Positions 31,412 to 38,898 of a DNA stretch of 50,014 nucleotides are shown here, in pieces. The stretch covers positions 1-50,014 of IMG/VR virus record IMGVR_UViG_3300036801_000108; one strand, given 5' to 3'. Origin of the DNA: a virus. The position numbers were made by a program, and so were the translations under genes. Numbering within the stretch: the first letter of the stretch is position 1; every line of letters starts with the position of its first letter. The notes under the pieces are model-generated. The model made no database searches. It was not told the DNA's origin and was given only the letters and a program-made list of their open reading frames with translations.

Positions 31412-33153
31412 TGAGTTGCTCCGACTCCGCCACCGGGCGGGGCGATCGCGGCGAGGTTGCCCGCGGATTTGGACAACTGCTCGGCGATCTGGGCCTGCTG
31501 TGCTGCCTGCTGGGCCTTCGCTTCCTCGGCACGGATTTGGGCCAATGCTTCCGGACTCCTGATTAACTTGGGATCATTGTTCTGTAGCGCGGAGTATTTG
31601 TCAATAGCATAGTCGATGTCGATATTGGCCATGGAGCCGGGCTTGATGCCTTCGAGTTCGCCTGCGAGCTTGAGGACGAGTTCGATGCCGGATGCGGCCG
31701 CGGCCTCTTGGGCCTGTTTGAGCATGGAGATGTAGGTGATGTTGATCATCTGGCCCTGGATTTCGGGCGGCGGGGGCGGGAGGATGCCGGCGCGGGAGGC
31801 GATGCCGAAGACCCGATCGATGATTGGGTTGAGGCCTTCATAGTCGATGCGGTCGAGGGCCGGGCCGAGAGCGACCATGGATTCGGACTTGCGCATGTTC
31901 CATTCCACCGCGGTGACGTTGGAGCGGGTTTCGAATTGGGAGGCGGTCATCAGGACATCGTTGAAGAAGGTCTTAGCGAGTCTGGTTTTGACCTCGGTCA
32001 GGTCCTCGGTGATGGCCTGGACTGGGAACTGGTGGGTGTCGTAGATCGAGGTCATGGCGGCTTTGCCACCGGACTGGGCCATGCCTTGGATGTAGGTGAT
32101 GCCGCCGGGAAGGAGCGAAGCGGGCTGGTTCTTGAGTTGGACATCCGCGACGAGTGGCGGGTTGACCATCTTGTCGATGGCTTGGGCCTTGCGCCGGGTT
32201 TCGAGTTGGCATTGCTTTTGGTCGGGGAGTGCGTCCATGCCGGGGGATCGGCCATAGGCGTCGTTGGAGACGATGTCCCAGCGGCAGGCGATGTTGGGTT
32301 GGTCGTAGTAGCCGCGTCGGCGAAGGAAGCCGCGGGGCTGGTAGTTGGAGCCTTGAGGGGATGCAGAGCCGCCCCATTCCCAGTAGAGTTCGCGGAACTT
32401 GAATCGCGGGGAGAACCCGAACTCAGCAGCGCGGCCATCGTCGTTGGGCTCGATGGAGTGAGCGATGATCAGTTCGCGGGTGAGGTTGGCGCCACCGGGG
32501 TCGTTATAGAGTTGTCGGACTGAGTCGGAACAGTTCTCGTAGCCAAATTCATTGACGACGGCGGAGACAGTGAGAGTGAACTCTCGATAGAATATTGTGG
32601 GTCGATATTTGCCATCAATATCAAGGTAGTACTCACCAGCGCAAGGGTTGATGCAGTTGATAACATTTTCGTAGTCCTCGTAGATGAGCATCACCGCAGT
32701 GCCGAAGATGACGAGGTCGAAATAGAACTGGGCGATGGAGTTGTAGAAGTTGGATTCGGAGAAGATGAGGTAGAGGATGCGTTCGCATTCGGCGAGCCAG
32801 AGGGAGACCGGTGAGGTAGTTGTGGAATCCATAGTGCCCACACGTAGCTTGAACCAAGGGCGGGTCGGGGAACTTTTGCCACTTACTAATCCAGAAGCTA
32901 GGTTCCTTGCACAGATGACACCTGTCGAGTCGAGGATGTGTTGGTTGATCGGGGACCCGCGGGCCATCTGATTCGGAGTGACTATCCATTTGTACCTCCT
33001 AGGTAAGAAATAATCAGCAAGCTCTCGCCAATGCGTCCACCAAGAGTATCGGTTGACTCGCAGCCCAAGCAATCGGCCTTCGGAATAGTGCAAGGCGCGC
33101 TCGTCCGGGGTTTGGTACGACCGGTCGGTGCGGGGAAAAGCCGATGCGTTCAT
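31408..33153 (-). CDS. Portal protein (head-tail connector, podovirus type)
   Basis: The 581-residue protein has the expected size and pattern: an early YSWWTHWRELADYFLPRR, LDSTGVICARNLASGL, FGTAVMLIYEDYENV and a central GRSPGMDALPDQKQCQLETR. The C-terminal 80 residues are a helical, glutamine/alanine-rich barrel (AKAQQAAQQAQIAEQLSK) that can line the channel. It forms the ring through which DNA is packaged and ejected. The ATG overlaps the previous stop. Confidence 0.93.
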   Translation of the reverse strand: MNASAFPRTDRSYQTPDERALHYSEGRLLGLRVNRYSWWTHWRELADYFLPRRYKWIVTPNQMARGSPINQHILDSTGVICARNLASGLVSGKSSPTRPWFKLRVGTMDSTTTSPVSLWLAECERILYLIFSESNFYNSIAQFYFDLVIFGTAVMLIYEDYENVINCINPCAGEYYLDIDGKYRPTIFYREFTLTVSAVVNEFGYENCSDSVRQLYNDPGGANLTRELIIAHSIEPNDDGRAAEFGFSPRFKFRELYWEWGGSASPQGSNYQPRGFLRRRGYYDQPNIACRWDIVSNDAYGRSPGMDALPDQKQCQLETRRKAQAIDKMVNPPLVADVQLKNQPASLLPGGITYIQGMAQSGGKAAMTSIYDTHQFPVQAITEDLTEVKTRLAKTFFNDVLMTASQFETRSNVTAVEWNMRKSESMVALGPALDRIDYEGLNPIIDRVFGIASRAGILPPPPPEIQGQMINITYISMLKQAQEAAAASGIELVLKLAGELEGIKPGSMANIDIDYAIDKYSALQNNDPKLIRSPEALAQIRAEEAKAQQAAQQAQIAEQLSKSAGNLAAIAPPGGGVGATQ

Positions 33154-33341
33154 TTACCATTCCTTCGAGAGGTTCGGTCGCTGCTTCGGCTAGCGAACTC
33201 TGACAGGTCAGGTTTGTTTGTGATTAGGCGACCTTCCGAATGCATCTGCGCGGCGGCCATCAAGGCAAAGGGCTCGGTCGGGGGAGTGGGGAGTGGAGGT
33301 TGGCCGGGCTGCTGGGGCGCGCCGAAGGGGACTACGGGCAT
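33150..33341 (-). CDS. Small proline-rich protein
   Basis: A 63-residue protein, proline-rich in its first third (PFGAPQQPGQPPLPTPPTEP) and basic at its end. GAGGT lies upstream of ATG 33341 and the stop overlaps the portal start. Not recognised. Confidence 0.6.
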   Translation of the reverse strand: MPVVPFGAPQQPGQPPLPTPPTEPFALMAAAQMHSEGRLITNKPDLSEFASRSSDRTSRRNGK

Positions 33342-33508
33342 GGGACCTCATAAAGATCATGTACCAAATCCCAAAAAATTGGCGCTGTAATTATAATCTT
33401 GTTTGCTATATCTTCTTGTCCACCACCGCGCAAATCACACTCCAAGTAATCGATTTGTTTTGCGATGATGGTTGCGCGTTCTTTAATCTCGTCCCTAGTC
33501 ATCATCAT
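33332..33508 (-). CDS. Small AT-rich gene, unknown
   Basis: A 58-residue frame opening with three consecutive ATG codons; the product is helical and charged (TRDEIKERATIIAKQIDYLE). The DNA is markedly richer in A and T than neighbours, suggesting a recent gain. It overlaps the next start by 10 nt. No strong ribosome site. Confidence 0.5.
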   Translation of the reverse strand: MMMTRDEIKERATIIAKQIDYLECDLRGGGQEDIANKIIITAPIFWDLVHDLYEVPCP

Positions 33509-33540
33509 ACGCTTTCAGTTAGAGAATACGGGCATCGGGG

Positions 33541-33834
33541 TTATTGTCCTAGCAGGGTTTTAGTTCCAGATTGCTGGGGCGTGGGAACGGTGCTGGTGCC
33601 GAGGTAGGTCGGGGATTGGGACTGGGGCCGGGGCTTGGTGCCGGTTGGGGCTTGGGCCGGTGGGATCACTGCGGCCTCGGGTGCTGGGGCGGTCGCGGCC
33701 GCTGGGGTGTCGGGGGATTTGAAGGCACCACCAGCGGCTGCGCCAGCTAGGGACCCGGCTGCGCTGAGGGCTAGGCCAGTGAGGGTGATGGGGTCCACGG
33801 AACAAAGGCCGTGGGGTTGATCGTGAGGCTTCAT
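33541..33834 (-). CDS. Small protein with hydrophobic N-terminal region
   Basis: A 97-residue protein with DPITLTGLALSAAGSLAGAA, a small hydrophobic glycine/alanine segment, and then a proline- and alanine-rich linker. Proteins with this DPIT-hydrophobic start commonly lie before portal genes in podoviruses. A GTG start at 33798 would give an 85-residue form; neither start has a clear ribosome site. Confidence 0.55.
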   Translation of the reverse strand: MKPHDQPHGLCSVDPITLTGLALSAAGSLAGAAAGGAFKSPDTPAAATAPAPEAAVIPPAQAPTGTKPRPQSQSPTYLGTSTVPTPQQSGTKTLLGQ

Positions 33835-33858
33835 GCAACAACTCGCAGCTTGGGATGG

Positions 33859-34035
33859 TCATGCAACCACATCGGAAGGCTCCATAAGATCGAGATTGCG
33901 ATAGATATAGATGCTGCAAGGAATGCAAGACCAACGAATACACTGAAAGGTCATTGTGGGTTTGCGATCTTGCTGATGCGAATAAGGCCATTCGCCTTCG
34001 TTGAGCAAAGGCTGAGTGCAATTGGGGCAGTTCAT
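33859..34035 (-). CDS. Small zinc-ribbon-like protein
   Basis: A 58-residue frame with two cysteine pairs, CPNC near the N-terminus and CIRWSCIPC about 30 residues later, as in a zinc ribbon. The ATG overlaps the terminase stop (ATGA). Confidence 0.6.
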   Translation of the reverse strand: MNCPNCTQPLLNEGEWPYSHQQDRKPTMTFQCIRWSCIPCSIYIYRNLDLMEPSDVVA

Positions 34036-35618
34036 GCCAGCATCCTTTTCTCTTCATACGGATCGTATTCGGTTTCGACCATTGGCGGGTGCGGGTGCTC
34101 GCCACCAGCGGTTTGGTTGGTCTTGTTGATTGGGCCGCCGAAGGTGCAGAACAACGCATCGAGTTCGTCTAGTTCGAGGTCGGGGTTGTCGTCGAGGAGG
34201 TCTTCTTTGGAGACGAGTTGGATTTCGTCCTTCTTGTTGAAGATGTATTTGATCGAGAGCATGGCGGTGCGGAGGCTGGCGGATTGGGGCAGGAGCCCGG
34301 TCTTGAGCCATGCGCGGCAGGCCCCGGCCATTGCGGAGCGCTTGTTGGCGTAGCGCTCGCCTTGGTTATCGAAGACGACGCCGGTGATGTCGTCCTTGCC
34401 GCCGAATTGAATTTCCCAGACGAAGAGTCGTTGGTTGCGGCAGTTGTCGACTACGCCACCGCCGACACCGCCGCCATCGACGAAGATTCCGTCAGGTCGC
34501 CATTCGGTCCAGGCATCGTGGATTCGGTTGGCGAGTTCGACGGTGTTGAGACCTTGGTAGATGCGAGTGGGAATGGTGCGAGCGTCGCGGCCTTTGCGCG
34601 GGAAGAGAACGGACTTGTTGCGACCGTAGCGGGCTACGTCGACGCCAAGGGCGAGCGGGGTGAAGGCATCGACATAGACCTCGCGCTCGGGCGACATCGC
34701 AGTGTCGATCTCGGTCGCGGAGAAGAATTCCATCTCGCCGAGCCGGGGGAACTGGCCCAGCCAGCGGACTCGGATATAGTCGTTGTCGGCATCGCCATAG
34801 GCCGCGATCTTGGCGTTGATGTATTTCTTGTCGGTGATGGCAACGGTACGGGAGTCGATCTGACGGTGCTTCCACATGAAGGCGAATCGGCCGCCATCGA
34901 AGCAATCGCGGAAGCGGCCGGTGTTGCGGGTCGGGTTGCCGAAGACGAGCCAGATGCGTTGGGTGTCGGAGTCGGAGAATGCGCCTTCGATGGTTTCCCA
35001 GATGATGTCGGCGATGGCGGATGCTTCGTCGAAGATGATTAGAAGGCGTTTGCCCTTGTTGTGCATCCCGGCGAATGCTTCGGGATTGGTCTCGGACCAT
35101 GCAATCATATCGATGCGCCATGTTCGCTCGCGGGATGGGTCTTTGGAAACGAGTGAGGTGGCGTTTAGGATGAAGTGGTCGCGGGCGAAGAAGCAGAGGT
35201 TGAACCAGCGGCCGAGTTCGGCCCAGGTCTTTGTCTTTAATTGGGTTTCGGTATTAGCCGTAACCACTCCGCGACAGTCAGGATAGGTGGTAAAGGCCCA
35301 GAGTATGAGCATTGAAACGAGTGCGGATTTGCCAACTCCATGACCTGATGCCGTCGCAAGTTGAATGGCCTCATCGATGCTGAGGAGCCCCGTCCTAATC
35401 TGCTCCATGATCTCCCGTTGCCAATCGAGCGGTCCATCGTATTTCTCCAATACTGTTCCGGGTTCGGACCAAGGGAAGGCGCCGAGGCAGAAGGCGAGTG
35501 GGTCATCAGCGACCGAGGCTAGCCATCCGAACAGTTCGGCCGACATGGCTTCGGGGCCAGAGGACGCGAGCAGTGCGCTGGGTGTCCGACTTGCATCCAG
35601 TGTTTGCTCTAGCGACAT
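34032..35618 (-). CDS. terL: Terminase large subunit
   Basis: The 528-residue packaging motor has a Walker A motif ASGHGVGKS (about 90-98), a Walker B LLIIFDEAS (about 192-200) and a C-terminal nuclease fold beginning GVDVARYGRNKS (about 325) with further acidic residues in IFVDGGGVGGGVVD. It translocates DNA into the prohead through the portal and cuts it. The gene follows the small subunit by 18 nt. ATG 35618 gives the full ATPase domain. Confidence 0.95.
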   Translation of the reverse strand: MSLEQTLDASRTPSALLASSGPEAMSAELFGWLASVADDPLAFCLGAFPWSEPGTVLEKYDGPLDWQREIMEQIRTGLLSIDEAIQLATASGHGVGKSALVSMLILWAFTTYPDCRGVVTANTETQLKTKTWAELGRWFNLCFFARDHFILNATSLVSKDPSRERTWRIDMIAWSETNPEAFAGMHNKGKRLLIIFDEASAIADIIWETIEGAFSDSDTQRIWLVFGNPTRNTGRFRDCFDGGRFAFMWKHRQIDSRTVAITDKKYINAKIAAYGDADNDYIRVRWLGQFPRLGEMEFFSATEIDTAMSPEREVYVDAFTPLALGVDVARYGRNKSVLFPRKGRDARTIPTRIYQGLNTVELANRIHDAWTEWRPDGIFVDGGGVGGGVVDNCRNQRLFVWEIQFGGKDDITGVVFDNQGERYANKRSAMAGACRAWLKTGLLPQSASLRTAMLSIKYIFNKKDEIQLVSKEDLLDDNPDLELDELDALFCTFGGPINKTNQTAGGEHPHPPMVETEYDPYEEKRMLA

Positions 35619-35636
35619 CTGGCCCCGAAAGCTTGG

Positions 35637-36284
35637 TTAGAGGCGGCGAAGGGTGGACGGACCCGAAGTCGAGGGAGGTGGCGACGGCTTCGGGTCCGAT
35701 CGAGGCACAGGCGACGTGGGGACACCGGAGGCCTCAATTTGGCGCAGGGCTGGGGCGCGGGAGGAGCGGGATCGGGCTTGCTCCAGCTTGGCTGCGAAAT
35801 CGACATTGATGTTGACATTCTTGTTGACCTTGCCGTAGCCGGTGCGGTCGGCACCAAACTCGGCAATGCCAAGGAGATCACGGGTGGGGAGGAACTCGTT
35901 GCGCTCGGCCGCGTCATCGAGCTTGTCCGAGATCATGGCCTGGGCCTTAAGCGCGTTGGTGCGCATGAACTCGATTACGGTGTCCTGGGATGCCCATTCG
36001 TCGGTGAGGACCGCGCGGTAGTGAGCGGTAAGGTCGCGGAAGGCGGGGTCAGCGCGGAGTTGGACCACGCGACCAATCGAGATGCCGCAGACGCCCGCGA
36101 CTTCGGCATTGGACATGCCGGACGCAACGGCGCGGGCGACCCGGTGATGATTGTCGCGGAGGGTTTGGATTTGGTTGGGCGGGCGCGGGATGAGGAGGTG
36201 GTTGAGGTCAGCGCGCGCGAGTTCGCGGATGCCCGAGACCTCGGGGGTTTCGGTGATGATCTTGTGGATCGCGCGGGTGGCCAT
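35637..36284 (-). CDS. Terminase small subunit
   Basis: The 215-residue protein has a helix-turn-helix (ASGMSNAEVAGVCGISIGRV) after about residue 50, then a helical oligomerisation region and a basic, proline/serine-rich tail ending STLRRL. Position directly before terL supports DNA recognition for packaging. ATG 36284 is chosen; the frame to 36551 is arginine/proline-rich shadow sequence of the nuclease gene. The C-terminal RRL is shared with other phage proteins. Confidence 0.82.
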   Translation of the reverse strand: MATRAIHKIITETPEVSGIRELARADLNHLLIPRPPNQIQTLRDNHHRVARAVASGMSNAEVAGVCGISIGRVVQLRADPAFRDLTAHYRAVLTDEWASQDTVIEFMRTNALKAQAMISDKLDDAAERNEFLPTRDLLGIAEFGADRTGYGKVNKNVNINVDFAAKLEQARSRSSRAPALRQIEASGVPTSPVPRSDPKPSPPPSTSGPSTLRRL

Positions 36285-36289
36285 GGCGG

Positions 36290-36682
36290 TTACAATCGTC
36301 GTTCGAAGTATGGGGCTGGCGGTCGGTGGTTCAGGGTGGCGAGGATTGCGCCGTTGCGTTCGAGGGTTAGGGGGACGGAGACGGCGGTCGGGGACTTGAG
36401 CGCGATGTTGTAGCGGGGTTTGTAGATGTCGATCATTGCGCGTTCGAGGGTGTTGAGGTCTTCGACTCGGCAGGGCAGGACGTAGACTTGATCGAACAGG
36501 ATTCCTCGGGTCGATGCCGGGAGCCAAGCCGGCACTGACTTCCGCCCCCAATTCGACTTATGGGCCGAGATGCGCGAGAGCATGCGCTTGCTCTGGCCGA
36601 TGTAAACCACAACTCCATCGCGCAGCAGGGCATAGACCCCGGCGGCTAGAATCGGCGTGACCTCGATAAACCCGTCAAGCAT
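36290..36682 (-). CDS. GIY-YIG nuclease
   Basis: The 130-residue protein has the GIY-YIG core: GVYALL (residues 15-20), VVYIGQSKR (25-33) with the conserved Arg33, and the Glu/Asn end of the core in NTLERAMIDIYKPRYN. A free-standing nuclease next to terminase genes is often a homing endonuclease or helps packaging cleavage. GGAAG 9 nt upstream favours ATG 36682. It ends PPAPYFERRL. Confidence 0.85.
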   Translation of the reverse strand: MLDGFIEVTPILAAGVYALLRDGVVVYIGQSKRMLSRISAHKSNWGRKSVPAWLPASTRGILFDQVYVLPCRVEDLNTLERAMIDIYKPRYNIALKSPTAVSVPLTLERNGAILATLNHRPPAPYFERRL

Positions 36683-36833
36683 CGGCACAATCTTCCATTC
36701 TCAAGTTCCACCATCGCACGTAACGCGCAAGAAGTCAAGCCCCCGCCCGCGCCATCGCCACCAATCATATGCATGTTTCAAAAATCGAACGCAATATTTG
36801 GGGGCACACTGCGGCCGCGCGGGAGACAAAGTT

Positions 36834-36866
36834 TTGGCCCGCCCCCGGTCGATGAGGGCGGGCCAA
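36834..36866. other. GC-rich hairpin, 11-bp stem
   Basis: A perfect 11-bp inverted repeat (TTGGCCCGCCC, 36834-36844, with GGGCGGGCCAA, 36856-36866) lies between the nuclease gene and the gene ending at 36888. No T-run follows on either strand, so it is not a typical terminator. The 200 nt around it hold no gene and border the terminase genes; a packaging-site role is possible but unproven. Confidence 0.6.
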
Positions 36867-36887
36867 GGGATTGCGCGGGATGGCGGG

Positions 36888-37136
36888 CTAGTCCTTGGTC
36901 GCGAGCAGGGCAACATTGGCCTTGGCGAATGCGCGCAGGTCATCGGAGAGCGAGAGCAAGCGGTCCCACTGGCCAGCGTACAGGGTGACGGGGAAGCGGC
37001 CGAGGCCATAGACCGAGATCGCGCCCTTGTCGCTGACTTTCATCGAGAGCTTGCGTGCGGGTTGCGCTTGGGCCGCAGCAAGGGCTTCAATCAATTGCTC
37101 GCGGGTGAGTTCGTTCAGATTGCGAAGGATGGCCAT
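36888..37136 (-). CDS. Conserved small phage protein, unknown
   Basis: An 82-residue protein (LNELTREQLIEALAAAQAQ, then ISVYGLGRFPVTLYAGQWDR). I have seen this kind of small protein in alphaproteobacterial phages but know no function. It is the first gene of the leftward block. GGGAA upstream supports ATG 37136; it stops with TAG. Confidence 0.7.
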   Translation of the reverse strand: MAILRNLNELTREQLIEALAAAQAQPARKLSMKVSDKGAISVYGLGRFPVTLYAGQWDRLLSLSDDLRAFAKANVALLATKD

Positions 37137-37549
37137 GTGTGATGTTCCCTTAGCGGTTTGCAATGATGGCGGGTTTGCCAACAACGCCACAATGGACGCA
37201 TTCGGCTCGATTGTCCAATCACGAAATGTTACAACCACGCCGCACCGCACCATCCCGCCATAATCCTTGGTACCCCTCTGATACCCCTCTGATCCTCTCA
37301 TTCACCCACCCACACTGCCCGGTGGCCCTGCACTCGTGCTTGCTTTGCGAAAAAAAAAATTTGAAGAGATAGACACTAGCAAGGCCCTAACCCTACCGCC
37401 ACGGGGTGTGGGGAGCTGAATGAGAGGGTGAGGGGGGGATGAGAGGGGTATCAGGGATTATGGGCGTGGGATTGGGGAGCGATTGTGCTTGCTTTGTTCA
37501 CGGTTTGGTGGTATACTGTGATGGTAAGCTGGAGAGAGGGAGGATGCCG
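37137..37549. promoter_or_regulatory. Divergent control region with long inverted repeat
   Basis: The 413 nt between the two blocks contain no convincing gene. An imperfect inverted repeat pairs 37252-37316 with 37404-37470: read outward from the centre, each arm shows GTGTGGG, TGAATGAGAGG, AGAGGGGTATCA and GGATTATGG in the same order. Between the arms are a run of ten A followed by TTT (37350-37362) and a copy of TGCTTGCTTTG that recurs at the rightward -35 box. Features fit a divergent operator and possibly a replication origin; this is inference. Confidence 0.7.
37489..37517 (+). promoter_or_regulatory. Early promoter P1 (sigma-70 type)
   Basis: TTGCTT, 17 nt, TATACT. It drives the first early gene at 37550. 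The sequence GGTGG before and ATGGTAAG after the -10 box resembles three further early promoters. Confidence 0.75.
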
Positions 37550-37804
37550 ATGGCCAAGCTGAACAATCGACCGATGGTGTTGCGTTTGCAACGGCTGAGC
37601 GATGGACGCGAGCCGAATGCTGGCACGTTCGTGGATGATTTCACAGGCGAGGTGCTGCCGAGTGCTGTGCCGTTGGAGCCGGCCAAGGAGTTGGCATCAG
37701 GCTTGGAGCTTGCTGCCGATCGATCACGCGCGAAGGCTGCCGCGCAGCGTGCACTCCTTGATCGCGCAATGGCAGAGCCCAAGCCATTCGTGCGGCGGGT
37801 GTGA
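37550..37804 (+). CDS. Small early protein ending in RRV
   Basis: The 84-residue first early product is hydrophilic and helical (ASGLELAADRSRAKAAAQRA) and ends AEPKPFVRRV, close to the RRL tail of other proteins here. GGGAGG lies 6 nt before ATG 37550; ATG 37544 is too close to it. Function unknown. Confidence 0.65.
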   Translation: MAKLNNRPMVLRLQRLSDGREPNAGTFVDDFTGEVLPSAVPLEPAKELASGLELAADRSRAKAAAQRALLDRAMAEPKPFVRRV

Positions 37805-37959
37805 TGCAGAGCCCTCGGCAACAAATGAACGAAGTTTCGATTGATGCGGCGCAACAAATGAATTCACAATTCCGTGATCGATGTTCGCAGTTCGTTCCGG
37901 GTTCGTTCGCAACGGTTCGCTTGCAATGCTGCGGTGCGGTGTGCAATAATGGGCGGTGA
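37804..37959 (+). CDS. Possible 51-residue coupled peptide
   Basis: The ATG overlaps the preceding stop (TGATG). The product contains QQMN twice and ends with three cysteines (LQCCGAVC). It also spans five GTTCG repeats and a promoter, so the DNA may be regulatory rather than coding. Confidence 0.35.
   Translation: MQSPRQQMNEVSIDAAQQMNSQFRDRCSQFVPGSFATVRLQCCGAVCNNGR
37921..37949 (+). promoter_or_regulatory. Early promoter P2 (weaker)
   Basis: TTGCAA, 17 nt, CAATAA, preceded by five GTTCG units in 37883-37919. The GGTGTG before and ATGGG after the -10 region match the other early promoters. It would feed the gene at 37978. Confidence 0.5.
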
Positions 37960-37977
37960 AGCAGGGAGCACAGGCCA

Positions 37978-38199
37978 ATGATTAAAGCTGAAACCCTACC
38001 ATATACTGCAATGGTCGATGGTCTTGGTGTTGTCCATATCTATCGTAATGAGAATGGTAGGATTGCGGTTGATATCAATGGCAAGATTGCATGGACATAT
38101 ATGGTTGGGTTAGAGCAGACCTTGTGGTATGTAAATGAGGATATTCGGCGCTGGCGATACGTCAATTCCTTTAGCAAGCCTTGCGGCGAAGCCCTCTAG
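37978..38199 (+). CDS. Small early protein, unknown
   Basis: A 73-residue beta-rich protein (GLGVVHIYRNENGRIAVDIN) with several tryptophans. A GGGAG lies 12 nt upstream. The stop is TAG. No domain recognised; less GC-rich than neighbours. Confidence 0.6.
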   Translation: MIKAETLPYTAMVDGLGVVHIYRNENGRIAVDINGKIAWTYMVGLEQTLWYVNEDIRRWRYVNSFSKPCGEAL

Positions 38200-38214
38200 C
38201 AGAAGGTGATGGTG

Positions 38215-38418
38215 ATGAAACTCCCAAAGGGACTGACTGTGGACACAGTAATTGACGCAGCCAAGCGTCAGATGTTCGGCTTGGACAATCCGGGCTTCTG
38301 TCTTGCTTGTGGCTATGAACAGGATGGTTGTGAGCCCGATGCTATGGGTTATGAATGTGAGGAATGCGGTGAGCCTAAGGTTATGGGTGCTGCCGAATTG
38401 GCTATGTGTCTTGCCTAA
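38215..38418 (+). CDS. Small zinc-binding-like protein
   Basis: A 67-residue protein with cysteine pairs CLAC and CEEC plus an extra Cys (GFCLACGYEQDGCEPDAMGY), as in a short zinc ribbon. GAAGG 8 nt upstream favours ATG 38215; GTG/ATG codons from 38206 are alternatives. Confidence 0.6.
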   Translation: MKLPKGLTVDTVIDAAKRQMFGLDNPGFCLACGYEQDGCEPDAMGYECEECGEPKVMGAAELAMCLA

Positions 38419-38426
38419 AGGTCGAA

Positions 38427-38683
38427 ACCCAAGGCTAATCCCTTGGGTCTGCCAGTGATGCTGGTACTGATGATGACCACTAGGCCGCCCACCTCAACGG
38501 CCTAGCGTGGGCTATCTCCCACGGGCTGTTTGAAACGATGTAAGACTATGGGATTGTATCGGCGGAGGCAGAGTGCTAGTTCGCTCCTAGCATTGCCGCT
38601 ATAGTGTGGAGCGTGCACTATAGATAGGCTAAAGTGATTGGCTAAGAACCAGTTGCTGTGTCTGCCTCCACCCGTGCAATCCC
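38427..38683 (+). ncRNA. Candidate structured non-coding RNA
   Basis: No convincing gene lies in 38419-38898. Hairpins follow one another: ACCCAAGG with CCTTGGGT (38427-38448), CTAGGCCG with CGGCCTAG (38480-38505), CGTGGG with CCCACG (38506-38523). A long-range stem then joins 38550-38572 to 38661-38683: GGGATTG with CAATCCC, CGG with CCG, and GGAGGCAGA with TCTGCCTCC, 19 bp with two small internal loops. Inside it are TGCTAG with CTAGCA (38574-38592) and CTATAGTG with CACTATAG (38599-38623). It could be a stand-alone RNA or the leader of the gene at 38899. It matches no RNA class I know, including tRNA. Confidence 0.65.
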
Positions 38684-38898
38684 GCACGACCAATATGCCA
38701 CGATCCAAGACCGATGGGGCCTAGGGGCTCTGCCCTTGCCAACGCAATGGTAGCGACTGCCGCGAAGCGTTCACGCCTAGCAATAGTCCAAAGACCACTG
38801 CCGAAGCTCGGCCAACCCTTGCGACCGCCATAACCATCAGTGACTACCTTGGCATATACCCCGGTGGCAATCCCGCCACCACAAAGAGGACTGTAGTT
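38684..38898 (+). other. Leader region with further hairpins
   Basis: No gene seen. A nested hairpin pairs AACGC with GCGTT around GGTAG-CGA-CTGCC near 38739-38771, and GGTGGC-AATCCC-GCCACC lies at 38863-38880, ending 19 nt before the start at 38899. The latter is close enough to the ribosome site (AAAGAGG) to affect initiation. Confidence 0.55.

Noticed and set aside
36285-36551. N-terminal extension of the small terminase
   Set aside because: Arg/Pro-rich antisense-like sequence overlapping the GIY-YIG gene; ATG 36284 fits the family.
36834-36866. Rho-independent terminator
   Set aside because: Stem is strong but no T-run follows on either strand.
37137-37549. Lysogeny control region with repressor and integrase
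   Set aside because: The region is divergent and has a dyad, but no repressor/Cro pair, integrase or attachment site was found anywhere.
38550-38683. tRNA or tmRNA
   Set aside because: The folded region has no T-loop GTTC-A pattern with a 7-bp acceptor stem and CCA end; sizes of the arms do not fit.
38502-38708. 68-codon frame on the - strand
   Set aside because: It lies wholly within the hairpin-rich RNA region, has no ribosome site or known domain, and opposes early transcription.
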